The notes under the pieces are model-generated. The model was not told the DNA's origin and ran no database searches. It saw only the letters and a program-made list of their open reading frames with translations. A stretch of DNA of 64,000 nt, from positions 3,340,001-3,404,000 of the forward strand of contig NZ_CP048286.1 of assembly GCF_010365285.1 (NCBI RefSeq), given 5' to 3'. The stretch comes from Paenibacillus rhizovicinus. Lineage in GTDB: Bacteria; Bacillota; Bacilli; Paenibacillales; Paenibacillaceae. Position numbers and translations under genes: made by a program. Numbering within the stretch: the stretch's first letter is position 1; each line of letters starts with the position of its first letter. Below, in pieces: positions 37,925-46,825 of this stretch.

Positions 37925-38602
37925 ATGAAGAAATCCGTTACGTTCCTTCTTGCCGCCCTGATCCTTTCCGGTCCGGCCGGCGCCGTTCTGCTGCCCGGAG
38001 CCGGCCAAGCGCAAGCGGCGTCCGCCGTCCTATCCGTTGGCGTTACCGGCGGCGCCGTTACGCAATTGCAATCGAACCTGCTGTCGCTGGGGTTCTTCGA
38101 TTATCCGTCGGCGACCGGCTATTACGGCTCGTACACCCAGGCGGCCGTCTCGGAATTCCAGTCCAGCTACGCGCTTCCCGTTACCGGACAGGCCGATGCC
38201 ATCACGGCGGAAGCGGTTCGACGCGCCGTCTTGAAACAGTCGCTCGTCCAAGATACCTATTCGTACATCGGCATCCCTTACATATGGGGCGGCGCGACGC
38301 CGAGCCCCGGGTTCGACTGCTCCGGCTTCATCTATTATATGTACAGTAAATTCGGCGTTCCGCAGACGCGCACGACCACGGTCAACTTATTCAAGCAAGG
38401 CTACACCGTGTATAAATCCATGCTGAGACCCGGCGACTTGGTCTTCTTCCGCATCGCCGGCGGAACCGACGTCGATCATGTCGGCATCTACGCCGGCAAT
38501 GGAGCGTTCATCTCCGCTACGAGCTCGAAGGGAATCTACGTCCAACAGCTGGACAACTCCTATTGGGGCCCCCGATATGCCGGTGCGCGGCGGATCTATT
38601 AA
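37925..38602 (+). CDS. Secreted NlpC/P60 peptidoglycan hydrolase with PG-binding domain
   Basis: A 225-residue cell wall hydrolase. A signal peptide (MKKSVTFLLAALILSG, cleavage near AQA-A) leads into a peptidoglycan-binding domain (VGVTGGAVTQLQSNLLSLGF, AVSEFQSSYALPVTG). The NlpC/P60 domain follows with catalytic Cys in GFDCSGFIYYMY and His in DVDHVGIYAG. It likely cleaves D-Glu-meso-DAP peptide bonds in the wall. ATG 37925 has AAAGGAG upstream; the earlier in-frame ATG does not. A strong terminator follows, so this is a single-gene unit. Confidence 0.92.
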   Translation: MKKSVTFLLAALILSGPAGAVLLPGAGQAQAASAVLSVGVTGGAVTQLQSNLLSLGFFDYPSATGYYGSYTQAAVSEFQSSYALPVTGQADAITAEAVRRAVLKQSLVQDTYSYIGIPYIWGGATPSPGFDCSGFIYYMYSKFGVPQTRTTTVNLFKQGYTVYKSMLRPGDLVFFRIAGGTDVDHVGIYAGNGAFISATSSKGIYVQQLDNSYWGPRYAGARRIY

Positions 38603-38639
38603 TAAGGCCGGAGCGCCGTTTATTTGCTGCCTGCCGGTT

Positions 38640-38687
38640 AAAGCCTCTTCGAAGCCATTCCTTATATGGCTCTGAAAGAGGCTTTTT
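38640..38687 (+). terminator. Terminator of the NlpC/P60 gene
   Basis: AAAGCCTCTT, an inner AGCCAT / ATGGCT stem, AAGAGGCTTT and TTT. Confidence 0.92.
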
Positions 38688-38760
38688 GTCCTGTTCGCCG
38701 TATCGCTCCGTTGTAAGAAGATGCAGACCCCCAATTTTTTTTACGATAGGAGTGATCCGA

Positions 38761-38802
38761 ATGCCTGCTCGTTTCGTTAGCCTAGATGAGCAAGTAAATT
38801 AG
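38761..38802 (+). other. Possible 13-residue leader ORF
   Basis: MPARFVSLDEQVN preceded by AGGAG eight bases upstream, ending 24 bp before the start of the stalk-repeat protein. It is too short to judge coding; possibly a leader peptide or chance. Confidence 0.3.
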
Positions 38803-38826
38803 CCTAATTCGAGGAGCGTGCAAACC

Positions 38827-40443
38827 ATGAAAATGTATTCCCGTAAATGGCTGGCCCCCGTCCTAAGTCTTTCTCTGCTCGTCCCGACGATTGCAGAAGC
38901 CTCGGCCGCAAACGCGGCAGCGCCGGCTGTGCCGACCGCAGATACGCCAGCCGTCGAACTGAGAGCTACCTTCGATTACTTATTGTCCGAACATTTCGCG
39001 CTCGCCGTCGATGCCATGATCAAGAAGTACGACCATTCCTTCGATGCCGCGGCTGCGCAAAGCGCGCTGGAGAAGAACGCGAAAGACATGGTTCCGGCGA
39101 TTGCATCCCTCTACGGGGAGGACGGCGCAAAGGCATTCGACGCCATTTTCAGCAGTCACCTCAGCTACACGAAGGATTACGTCACGGCCGTCGAGATGAA
39201 CAGTACCGCTGACAAAGCCGCGGTTGCCGCCGAAATCGAGAAGTTCGCGATCGATCTAGGAAACTTCCTCGGCACGGCGACGGGAGGAAAACTGCCTGCC
39301 GCGGCAGCGCAAGACGTACTCCGCACGCATGAACAGCAGGTCAAAGAAGTATTCGACGACTACGCAGCCGGAGATTACAAGGACGCGATGATGAAGTACA
39401 GAGAAGGGCTGAGCTTCATGTTCGACATCAGCGATGCGCTGTCCGGCGCGATCGTCGCTCAGATGCCTGGCAAGTTCATGAACACGCGTCCCGATACCCC
39501 TGCGGGCGATCTGCGCTCCGCGCTCGATTACTTGGCTGCCGAGCACTATGCGCTGGCTGTTCTAAGCATGCAGAAGGGTTTCGATAAATCCCCTGCCTAT
39601 CCTGCGATTCTAATGGCCGAGGGCGGTAACACGGACGGCTTCACCGCTGCCGTCGCTTCCATTTACGGCAAGGCGGGCGGAGAGGCGTTCAAGCAAGTCT
39701 GGCTCGGCGACCATATCAACGCGCAGGATGAAATCGTCCAGGCGACGTTGAAAGGCGATGCCGCTCCAATCGCCGCAGCCAGAGCGAAGCTGGGCAAGTT
39801 TGCCGTCGACTTCGGCACCTTCCTCGGCGCCGCAACGGAAGGCTACCTGCCGGCATCTGCCGCAACGGCCGCGGTGGCGGAGCACGAACTACTCGTTCTG
39901 GAAGCCTTCGATCTGTACAACGCAAAAGACGCTTCCGGCTTGTATGCGAGCTACGATAAGGGCTACAGCTTTATGTTCGGCGTAGGCAAAGCACTCGGCG
40001 GCGCGATCGTTGCGCAGAAGCCCGCGATGTTCCAAACGATGCCAACGAAGCCCGCAACGCCGTCCGTGAAGAGCATTTGGCTTCAAATCAACAACCGAAC
40101 CGCCAAAGTCGACGGACAGCCCGCTGCGATGGACGTCGCTCCGAGCACGATGAAAGGAACGACTTATGTATCGCTCAGAACGCTGACCACGGCGCTCGGA
40201 GCGAATATCGCTTGGACGCCCGCTAAGGGCGAAGTCACCGTCACGGCGGGCTCCGATCGCATCGTCTTCTGGATCGGCAATGAAATCGCGCAAGTGAATG
40301 GCAAGAACGTTCATGCCGGTGCGAAGTCGTTCATTAAAGAAGGACGCACGCAGGTACCGCTCCGCTTCATCGCCGAGCTGCTCGGCTGGGATTTGAACTG
40401 GAACGCTGCGGACTGGTCCATTTCGTTGACGAAGTCCATGTAG
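38827..40443 (+). CDS. Secreted protein with two helical repeats and a stalk domain
   Basis: A 538-residue exported protein. The signal peptide (MKMYSRKWLAPVLSLSLLV, cleavage near ANA-A) is followed by two related repeats of about 175 residues: one begins LRATFDYLLSEHFALAVDAM and ends SFMFDISDALSGAIVAQ, the other begins LRSALDYLAAEHYALAVLSM and ends SFMFGVGKALGGAIVAQ. The C-terminus is a copper-amine-oxidase-like stalk domain (YVSLRTLTTALGANIAW, VPLRFIAELLGWDLNW). The repeats are helix-rich and of unknown function. ATG 38827 has GAGGAG upstream. It precedes an ECF sigma/anti-sigma pair, hinting at an envelope-stress role. Confidence 0.82.
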   Translation: MKMYSRKWLAPVLSLSLLVPTIAEASAANAAAPAVPTADTPAVELRATFDYLLSEHFALAVDAMIKKYDHSFDAAAAQSALEKNAKDMVPAIASLYGEDGAKAFDAIFSSHLSYTKDYVTAVEMNSTADKAAVAAEIEKFAIDLGNFLGTATGGKLPAAAAQDVLRTHEQQVKEVFDDYAAGDYKDAMMKYREGLSFMFDISDALSGAIVAQMPGKFMNTRPDTPAGDLRSALDYLAAEHYALAVLSMQKGFDKSPAYPAILMAEGGNTDGFTAAVASIYGKAGGEAFKQVWLGDHINAQDEIVQATLKGDAAPIAAARAKLGKFAVDFGTFLGAATEGYLPASAATAAVAEHELLVLEAFDLYNAKDASGLYASYDKGYSFMFGVGKALGGAIVAQKPAMFQTMPTKPATPSVKSIWLQINNRTAKVDGQPAAMDVAPSTMKGTTYVSLRTLTTALGANIAWTPAKGEVTVTAGSDRIVFWIGNEIAQVNGKNVHAGAKSFIKEGRTQVPLRFIAELLGWDLNWNAADWSISLTKSM

Positions 40444-40482
40444 AATCTATCCGCGCACGCTGCATCCGTACGCGCCATCTCT

Positions 40483-40521
40483 CCCGATTCGGCTTATTCC
40501 TATGCCGGATCGGGAATTTTT
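40483..40521 (+). terminator. Terminator of the stalk-repeat gene
   Basis: CCCGATtCGGC, a 10-nt loop, GCCGgATCGGG and AATTTTT. It ends two bases before a TATAAT (40523-40528) that may be the -10 of the sigma factor operon. Confidence 0.85.
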
Positions 40522-40538
40522 GTATAATAAGGAGGTGC

Positions 40539-41144
40539 ATGAAAGGGGACGACCCGCCTATGTCGGATAATCAAACGGATTTGGAGCTGCTGACGGGTAT
40601 CTTGAACAGAGATCCCGAAGCGCTGAAGCTTATTTATGAACGATACGAGCGGTCGATTTATACTTTCTCCTATCGGATCGTCAAAGACGCCATGTTGGCC
40701 GAAGAAATCGTGCAAGAGCTGTTCATGCGCATTTGGCACGCCGCCGAACGATACGATCCCGCTCAAGGGCAGCTTGCCAGCTGGATGTTTACGGTCACGA
40801 GAAACATCGCGATCGATGCGCTTCGGCGAAGACAGACGCGAACCTCGCAGCAGGTAACGGAAGCGGAGAAGTTGAACCGGAAGCCGGATCCGGAGTCGGA
40901 CACGGAGAGTCTTGCGGCCGCGAACATCGTCGGAGAACAGGTCAGAAGCGCGATCAAGCAGCTGAGCGGCGAACAGCAGGAAGTCATGGAACTGATTTAT
41001 TTCAACGGATATACGCAGCAGGAAGTGTCCGCGAAATGCGACATTCCGCTCGGAACGGTCAAGAGCAGGGTAAGATTGGCCATGAAGGCGCTGCGAACGC
41101 AGCTTGAGGATATCGGGAAGGAGGGGCTGAGCTATGGTCCTTAA
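40539..41144 (+). CDS. ECF RNA polymerase sigma factor (SigK-like)
   Basis: A 201-residue extracytoplasmic-function sigma factor. Region 2 (IYERYERSIYTFSYRIVKD, FMRIWHAAERYD, SWMFTVTRNIAIDALRRR) binds the -10 and core polymerase. Region 4 (LSGEQQEVMELIYFNGYTQQ, CDIPLGTVKSRVRLAMKAL) reads the -35. ATG 40539 sits only three bases after AAGGAGG; ATG 40560, behind AAAGGGG, is an alternative. It overlaps the anti-sigma gene by 11 bp, so the partners are co-translated. The class resembles the sigma-K/RskA pairs of actinobacteria. Target promoters are unknown. Confidence 0.92.
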   Translation: MKGDDPPMSDNQTDLELLTGILNRDPEALKLIYERYERSIYTFSYRIVKDAMLAEEIVQELFMRIWHAAERYDPAQGQLASWMFTVTRNIAIDALRRRQTRTSQQVTEAEKLNRKPDPESDTESLAAANIVGEQVRSAIKQLSGEQQEVMELIYFNGYTQQEVSAKCDIPLGTVKSRVRLAMKALRTQLEDIGKEGLSYGP

Positions 41145-42066
41145 TGAAAACAAGTGCGAAAATGCGGAACTATATGCGCTCGGCGGACTGAACGAGGAAG
41201 AACGCGCGGCATTCGAAGCACATCTCGCAGGCTGCGAAGCTTGCGCCTTGCAAGTAAAGGAGCTTCAAACCATTATTGATCTGCTCCCGTTATCGGCAGA
41301 ACCGGTTCACGTGCCTGCGGGCATGCAAGACCGGATACTGGGAAATATCCTGGGCAGCGATTCCGCTCCGAAGGCAACTGCCACGCCAGGCGGCGAGTCA
41401 TCCGGCGTTTCCTTCGCTATATCGCCGGCGGCATCATCGGGCGTGCCGCTCGCCAAGACTGATTCGGAGTCGTCCGGCATTGCGCAATCACCTTCTCCTT
41501 CGCCGCAAATGCAAGCGAGCGTCCAGCAGACGGCAGCGCCGATACCGTCCCTTCCTTTCCCCTCCTCTAGGCGGCAGCCAGCGCAACGGGGATGGCGTAC
41601 GTGGATGAACGTTGCTTTAGCCGCAGCCGTTGTTCTGCTCGGCGCGTACGTGTTTACCCTGAAGGATCAAGTGTCCGACCTTCGCCGCGAACTGACGGCG
41701 ACGACGGAGCCGCCGCAAGGCCTGCGTCCGAACGAAGCGGTCAGCTTGAGCGCCGCAGCTCAAGATATCGTGGCGAGCGGACTGGCGACGATCGTGATAG
41801 ACACCAACGGCACGCATCTGCTCGTGCAGGCGGAGAAGCTTCCTCAGCTCAAAGGCAACGAAGCGTTCCAAGTCTGGCTTATGAAAGACGGCAGCGGCGT
41901 CGTGAACGCAGGGACGTTCGTTTCCCGTGATGGCACGGGCGGGCTGTATCTCACGCTGGATCGGAACCTTTCGGGCTACAATCAAATCGCCATCACCCTA
42001 GAGCCGGACGCGTTCGGCCAATTGCCGAGGGGAACCGCCGTGCTGGCCGCAGCGATTAAGTTGTAA
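41134..42066 (+). CDS. Membrane-bound anti-sigma factor (RskA-like, zinc-finger)
   Basis: A 310-residue single-pass protein. The cytoplasmic N-terminus has a zinc-type anti-sigma motif (NEEERAAFEAHLAGCEACAL, His and CxxC), followed by a Ser/Pro-rich linker, one membrane segment (about 158-176, VALAAAVVLLGAYVFTL) and an extracytoplasmic RskA domain with FQVWLMKDG and GYNQIAITLEP. The membrane topology fits regulated proteolysis in response to an envelope signal. ATG 41134 follows AAGGAGG located within the sigma gene. A bidirectional terminator ends the operon. Confidence 0.9.
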   Translation: MVLNENKCENAELYALGGLNEEERAAFEAHLAGCEACALQVKELQTIIDLLPLSAEPVHVPAGMQDRILGNILGSDSAPKATATPGGESSGVSFAISPAASSGVPLAKTDSESSGIAQSPSPSPQMQASVQQTAAPIPSLPFPSSRRQPAQRGWRTWMNVALAAAVVLLGAYVFTLKDQVSDLRRELTATTEPPQGLRPNEAVSLSAAAQDIVASGLATIVIDTNGTHLLVQAEKLPQLKGNEAFQVWLMKDGSGVVNAGTFVSRDGTGGLYLTLDRNLSGYNQIAITLEPDAFGQLPRGTAVLAAAIKL

Positions 42067-42099
42067 GACGAAGAATTAACTTTCTTGCAGATCGAAATC

Positions 42100-42151
42100 A
42101 AAGAAGCTGCTCCGCCGACTCCGATGAGGAGAGAGCGGGAGCAGCTTCTTT
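42100..42151. terminator. Bidirectional terminator
   Basis: AAAGAAGCTGCTCC / GGAGCAGCTTCTTT with a loop of about 24 nt, lying between the convergent anti-sigma gene and the flavodoxin remnant. Confidence 0.85.
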
Positions 42152-42155
42152 AGCT

Positions 42156-42524
42156 TCATCCCGGTATTTCGGCCGCGGCGCCTTGTTGGATGAAAGCCGC
42201 AAAGGCAGCGCCTAGCTGCTTGCATGCCTCCAGCTCCGCGGAACCCGGACAGCCGTCGGCTTTGACCGTTCGATCCAGAACAACGGCGCCCCGGCTTTCC
42301 AGACATTCATGCAAGGTGTCGCCCGCCACGGCAAAATAACGGTAAGCTCTGTCCCCGCAGCCGAATACCGCTGCCCGTTTGCCCGACAGGTCCATCTCGC
42401 ACATCTCGTCGTACAAATCCAGAAACTCGTCCGGCAGGTCGCCGTCCCCCCACGTATACACGCCGAACACAATATGATCGTACGCCTCCAGATCGGCGGC
42501 AGTCGCGTCCAGTACTTCCTTCAC
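42156..42524 (-). pseudogene. Flavodoxin lacking its N-terminal FMN-binding segment
   Basis: The 122 residues match flavodoxins from the second beta strand on: the FMN-contacting VFGVYTWGDGDLPDEF, the GKRAAVFGCGDRAY strand and a C-terminal helix. The first 30 residues or so, including the phosphate-binding TGNTE loop, are absent. The in-frame upstream sequence encodes an unrelated Arg/Ala-rich stretch. The only start is GTG 42524, with no Shine-Dalgarno, and a terminator lies just upstream. It is most likely a 5'-truncated, unexpressed gene. Confidence 0.75.
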
Positions 42525-42604
42525 AGGTTTCCGCCGCGCCGATCTAGCCCCCGCCTGCCACGCAGTACACGAAAGCCCCGCAAAGCTTCCACTGCCTGCT
42601 GCGC

Positions 42605-42643
42605 AAAAAAAAGAAACCCAACGTTTGAATGAACGCGGGTTTC
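42605..42643 (-). terminator. ywhD terminator
   Basis: On the minus strand GAAACCC, a 17-nt loop, GGGTTTC and eight T residues. Confidence 0.88.
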
Positions 42644-42713
42644 TCCTCTACAAGCGCTTGGCCCAGAGCCATTCGCGCTTCTTCATTCTTCTTCATTACT
42701 CTCGGCGACGCAC

Positions 42714-43241
42714 TTAAACGTTCAACGCTTCCTTCAACTTATCCGGCGAGCGTTCCCACCATTCCGGATTGTTCGAGACGAGCAGCGTCTTGAGGGCCTG
42801 TTTCTCCTCCGCTCCCAGCTCATCCAGAATGAAGCGGCGCTTGATGGCGTAATCGAGATTGTTCACGTGCTGCGCGAGGATCTTCCATCCGCGGCGCGCT
42901 TCCGTGTCCACGAGCATCGGACATGCCGTCGCTCCCGCATAGAATGCGCCTTCCTCGTTACGGTCCACCGCGACCCATACGATCCAGCACGGACGCCCGT
43001 TCGGAACGTCCTCCTTGTTCATGCTGAACTTGATGCCCTTCTCGATCTTGCTCTTCGCGTGCATCGCGCCCACGTCGATGTAGGCTTCGCCTTTATCGAT
43101 CATGACGCAGGCGACGTCGCTTAAGTCGATCGTCCCCGCACCGAAACCCCGATGTTCCTTATTGCTCACCACATTGAGAGAAAGCGACTTCTTCTCTTTC
43201 TTCTCCGGCGGCGGCTGCTGACCGTTGTCTTGTTCGCTCAT
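42714..43241 (-). CDS. ywhD: YwhD family protein
   Basis: A 175-residue cytoplasmic protein of the YwhD family, conserved in Bacilli and of unknown function. Characteristic segments are GAMHAKSKIEKGIKF, NKEDVPNGRPCWIVWVAVDR and RRGWKILAQHV. The first 25 residues are a charged Gln/Pro/Lys linker. ATG 43241 (GGGAG about 11 bases upstream) is preferred to an in-frame TTG further up without Shine-Dalgarno. In B. subtilis ywhD neighbours pbpG and the spe genes; here it lies about 15 kb away and next to an M1 peptidase. Confidence 0.85.
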   Translation of the reverse strand: MSEQDNGQQPPPEKKEKKSLSLNVVSNKEHRGFGAGTIDLSDVACVMIDKGEAYIDVGAMHAKSKIEKGIKFSMNKEDVPNGRPCWIVWVAVDRNEEGAFYAGATACPMLVDTEARRGWKILAQHVNNLDYAIKRRFILDELGAEEKQALKTLLVSNNPEWWERSPDKLKEALNV

Positions 43242-43505
43242 CTTACCGTTCAACTCCCGTCCCAATCCTTCATCCAAAGCTTTCAATCCCGCGTCCGGCG
43301 CGGCTTCCCCGAGCGATAAGAACGCTCTCGCCCGAGGTCAATCTGAACGTCTATTTTCGAGGGAAGAAACGGACTTTGCCGCAGTAATTCAGGCATCGGA
43401 CGCTTCTTCTTACCTGTCCACACTTTAATTCCATTTTAGCTAATAATCTCGGAAAAGCAAACATATACATGCTTTAGAAGCTTGTCAACGGGAGGGAATC
43501 TTTGA

Positions 43506-45506
43506 ATGAATCCACGTCACGCCAAACGTATTCTGCTCTTCGTCCTCGCCGCCGTCCTGATCGGCGTCACGGCGCGGCAAGGGTTCGGGAATGCCTGGGT
43601 TTCGCAATATACGTTCGCTTCCGCCCCCGCGAAGAAAGACGCCGCCCCTAAACCGGCAGCGCCGCCCGTCGCGCAGGAGCCGGACAACGTTATGCAGCCG
43701 AAGCCCGTCGCGCTCAGCAAACGCGTCACGGAGTACCACATCGACGTCACGCTGCAGGAGAACGCGCATATGCTGCAGGGCGAGCAGTCCGTCACATGGA
43801 CAAACCCCGGCAAACAGCAGGTGTCCGAGCTGTATTTCCACTTCTATCCGAACGCGTTCCGCTCCAAGGACACTACCTTCATGAAGGAATCCGGGGGTCA
43901 GCTGCGGGAGGACAAGGCTACCTCGGACAGTACGGGCTACATGAACCTGCTGTCGCTTGAAACGACGGAAGGCTACAGCCTCCTGCCGCGCCTGCATTTC
44001 GTTCAGCCCGACGACGGCAATCCGAGCGACCTTACGCTGGCCAAGCTTAAACTGCCGACTCCCGTTGCCCCAGGCAAGAGCGTAACCCTGCGCATGAAGT
44101 TCGAGGTGAAGCTGCCCGAGGTGTTCGCCCGCATGGGCTACTCCGGCAATTTCGTCATGGCGGGCCAATGGTTTCCGAAGCTGGCCGTCTACGAGACGGC
44201 AGGCACGAGAGGCCGGGCGACGGAAGGCTGGAACGTGCATCAGTACCACGGCAACTCCGAGTTCTACAGCGACTTCGGCATCTACAGCGTGAAAATCAAC
44301 GTGCCTTCCTCCTACAAGGTAGCCGCGACGGGCTTCCAGACGAAAGCGTCCGTCGTGAAGGACGGCCGCAAGACATATCAATTCTACGCCGACGACGTCA
44401 TCGATTTCGGCTGGTCGGCCTCGCCCGATTTCATCTATTACGAAGAGCCGTATTCCACGACGGGCGTTCCGGGCGTACGCATCAAGCTGTATCTCGATCC
44501 GCTGCACGCCAAGTTCAAGGACCGCTACCTGCACGCGGCCAAGTCCGCGCTAGCCAAGTACGCGCAGTGGTACGGGGAATATCCGTATACGACGCTTTCC
44601 GTCGTCGTCCCGCCCAAAGGCGGCAACGGCGCGGGCGGCATGGAGTATCCGACGCTCGTCACGGCATTCTCGGCGGAGAACAGCAATCCCGGCTATGACC
44701 TGGAGCGCACCGTCGTACACGAGATCGGCCATCAATATTGGTACGGCATGGTCGCCTCCAACGAGTTCGAAGAAGCGTGGCTGGACGAGGGCTTCACCTC
44801 CTACGCCGAAGACAAAGTCATGGAGAGCGAATACGGCGTAGCGCCGAACCTGCCCGTGGAGTCGAGCTACATGACGGATCCCGCGCCGCTGAAGCAGCTG
44901 TCCTGGTCCTATCAGAGCAACAATCACTACGCCGAGAACGTGTACATTCGCGCCAAGCTCGTGCTGGTCGGCATCGAGAGGCAGGTCGGCGATGCGACGA
45001 TGCGCAAGATCATGCGGACCTACTTCCAGAAGTACAAGTTCAAGCACCCGTCCACCGCCGACTTCCAGAAGGTCGTGGAGACGGTGACGAAGACGAAATG
45101 GAACGATTACTTCAGTCATTTCGTGTACGGCGACGCCATGTCGGATTACTCCGTCGACTCCATCCGCGTCAAGCCGGTCAAGCAGGACGGACAACAGGAG
45201 TACGAGAACGTCGTGCTCATTAAGAAAACCGGCGGCAGCATCGGACCCGTGACGGTCATGCTCCATTTTGCGGACGGCACGGTCATGCCCCGGGTATGGG
45301 ACGGCCAGGACGCCCATGTCCAAATTAAAATCGTGCACAGCTCCAAGCTGCTCTGGGCCGCCGTCGATCCGCAGAACGACAACGTGCTCGACAACAAGCA
45401 TATCAACAACTTCATGAAAGCCGACCTGGACGAGAAGACCCGCACGCGCTGGAGCGTCGGCCTCTCGAAGCTGGTCGAGACGCTCTTCTCATCGCTCGCC
45501 TGGTAG
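43506..45506 (+). CDS. M1 family zinc metallopeptidase, exported
   Basis: A 666-residue aminopeptidase-like protein. An N-terminal membrane segment (ILLFVLAAVLIGVTA) anchors or exports it, a Pro/Ala linker follows, and a beta-saddle domain leads to the thermolysin-like catalytic domain. The zinc site is H405-E-x-x-H409 (TVVHEIGHQYWYG) with the third ligand Glu428 in AWLDEGFTSYAED; the exopeptidase-type motif is GGMEYPTLV. The C-terminal part resembles the ERAP-like helical region only loosely. ATG 43506 follows GGAGG. It is 33 bp upstream of a membrane protein gene, probably one operon. Confidence 0.9.
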   Translation: MNPRHAKRILLFVLAAVLIGVTARQGFGNAWVSQYTFASAPAKKDAAPKPAAPPVAQEPDNVMQPKPVALSKRVTEYHIDVTLQENAHMLQGEQSVTWTNPGKQQVSELYFHFYPNAFRSKDTTFMKESGGQLREDKATSDSTGYMNLLSLETTEGYSLLPRLHFVQPDDGNPSDLTLAKLKLPTPVAPGKSVTLRMKFEVKLPEVFARMGYSGNFVMAGQWFPKLAVYETAGTRGRATEGWNVHQYHGNSEFYSDFGIYSVKINVPSSYKVAATGFQTKASVVKDGRKTYQFYADDVIDFGWSASPDFIYYEEPYSTTGVPGVRIKLYLDPLHAKFKDRYLHAAKSALAKYAQWYGEYPYTTLSVVVPPKGGNGAGGMEYPTLVTAFSAENSNPGYDLERTVVHEIGHQYWYGMVASNEFEEAWLDEGFTSYAEDKVMESEYGVAPNLPVESSYMTDPAPLKQLSWSYQSNNHYAENVYIRAKLVLVGIERQVGDATMRKIMRTYFQKYKFKHPSTADFQKVVETVTKTKWNDYFSHFVYGDAMSDYSVDSIRVKPVKQDGQQEYENVVLIKKTGGSIGPVTVMLHFADGTVMPRVWDGQDAHVQIKIVHSSKLLWAAVDPQNDNVLDNKHINNFMKADLDEKTRTRWSVGLSKLVETLFSSLAW

Positions 45507-45538
45507 TGCCATTTTGAACGAAGGAGGTGACTTCACAG

Positions 45539-46360
45539 ATGAAGACGCATATTAAACAAGGCTGGCGGCTGATGTCCAAACACTTCTATATCATCATTCT
45601 GCTCTTTCTGTACGAACTCATATGGGGCTTCTTCCTCTACCGGACGATCGAGAATATCGCGGTTCCGCTGCTCAAAAGGTTTCCCGACTCGTATGCGGCC
45701 AGCAGCAGCGCCATCTCCCTCTTCTTGACGGAAGCGCAGTTCCAGCTGATGAAGACCGATTTGATCCGGCCTTACGCCCTGCTGTTCTGCGGACTGCTCG
45801 GCGCCAGGATGCTCGTGACGCCGCTCTTGAACGCCGGTTTGTTCCACTCGCTGCATCATACGACCGACGAGAAAGGGACGACGTTTCTGAAAGGCATCCG
45901 GAAAGCGTGGAAGCCGATCGCCCTGCTCTACCTGGTGGAAACGACGCTTACGCTGGCTCCCGCCGTCTGGCTGCTGCCGCGGGCGCTCCGGCTGCTGCTG
46001 TCGAGCGGTTCGCTGATCGAATTCGCCCAAGCCGCCGGACCGTGGGCGGGCGCCTGGCTGCTCTGGGCGGTGCTCATGCATCTGCTCTTCCTCTCGATGC
46101 AGTTCGGCGCCGTGACCGGCAGCGGATCCATGCGCGCACTATGGAGCGGCATCGCGAATTTCATCCCGTTCTGCGGCGTTTCGATCCTAATGTGGGGCAT
46201 CGGGGCTCTGCTGAGCGCGACGGTCGCCTCCGTCTCGCTGCTGTGGGCCGGACTGCTCGCGCTGCTCCTGCACCAGGGCTATCAGCTGCTGCGGACGATC
46301 ATGAAGGTATGGACAGCCGCCGCCCAGTACGATGTCTGGCAGTCCAAGCAGCAGTCTTGA
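45539..46360 (+). CDS. Polytopic membrane protein of unknown function
   Basis: A 273-residue protein with about six hydrophobic segments (HFYIIILLFLYELIWGFFLY, YALLFCGLLGARMLVTPLL, IALLYLVETTLTLAPAVWLL, AGAWLLWAVLMHLLFLSM and others). The amphipathic KGIRKAWKPIAL loop resembles DUF4013/YciC-type membrane proteins, but I do not assign a family. ATG 45539 follows AAGGAGG. It lies directly downstream of the M1 peptidase and ends in a terminator, so the two may act together at the membrane. Confidence 0.75.
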   Translation: MKTHIKQGWRLMSKHFYIIILLFLYELIWGFFLYRTIENIAVPLLKRFPDSYAASSSAISLFLTEAQFQLMKTDLIRPYALLFCGLLGARMLVTPLLNAGLFHSLHHTTDEKGTTFLKGIRKAWKPIALLYLVETTLTLAPAVWLLPRALRLLLSSGSLIEFAQAAGPWAGAWLLWAVLMHLLFLSMQFGAVTGSGSMRALWSGIANFIPFCGVSILMWGIGALLSATVASVSLLWAGLLALLLHQGYQLLRTIMKVWTAAAQYDVWQSKQQS

Positions 46361-46527
46361 GCCAACGCGCTCTTCGGCCGGACAGCCCGTCAGCTTCTGG
46401 AAGGTTTAGCCAGATGAGCGGCCGTATCCGGACTGCCGGCCCGGGCCGCTGGTCCGGGCTACCGCCCGCGCGACGGGCGGAACCGACAATCCAGGACCGG
46501 ATATGCGCCCAAACTACCATGCGCAAG

Positions 46528-46556
46528 AAGCCCCTTCGACCCTGAAGGGGCTTTTT
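46528..46556 (+). terminator. Terminator of the M1 peptidase operon
   Basis: AAGCCCCTTC, a 6-nt loop, GAAGGGGCTT and TTT. The 46361-46741 gap holds this, an inverted repeat CGCCGTT / AACGGCG (46630-46653) and a TATTAT at 46655-46660 that may start the riboswitch transcript. Confidence 0.93.
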
Positions 46557-46741
46557 CGCGTTTGAAGATACGACGTCGGCAGACAAGTTTTCACATCGTC
46601 CCCGCGAAGATCCGACACCATGACAAATACGCCGTTACGACCGAAAAACGGCGCTATTATACGAAAATGAGAAAAAAAAGGTTGCACTCTAATAATTTTA
46701 ATTTGTGAACAAAACGTGAACTCGGAAGGAGAAGCGACAAA

Positions 46742-46825
46742 ATGATCGAATTAGATTTCCAGAGAAATGAAAATTTTGCCGAATTCCCATATCGGGAAAC
46801 GGGGGAACCATTCTGGGTGAATTGA
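46742..46825 (+). CDS. Possible 27-codon upstream ORF running into the c-di-AMP aptamer
   Basis: ATG 46742 is preceded by GGAAGGAG ten bases upstream, the same eight bases that serve the downstream NlpC/P60 gene. The frame (MIELDFQRNENFAEF, then 12 more residues) ends in TGA at 46825, inside the aptamer. The peptide resembles nothing I know. If translated, ribosomes would unfold the 5' half of the riboswitch. It could also be chance. Confidence 0.4.
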   Translation: MIELDFQRNENFAEFPYRETGEPFWVN

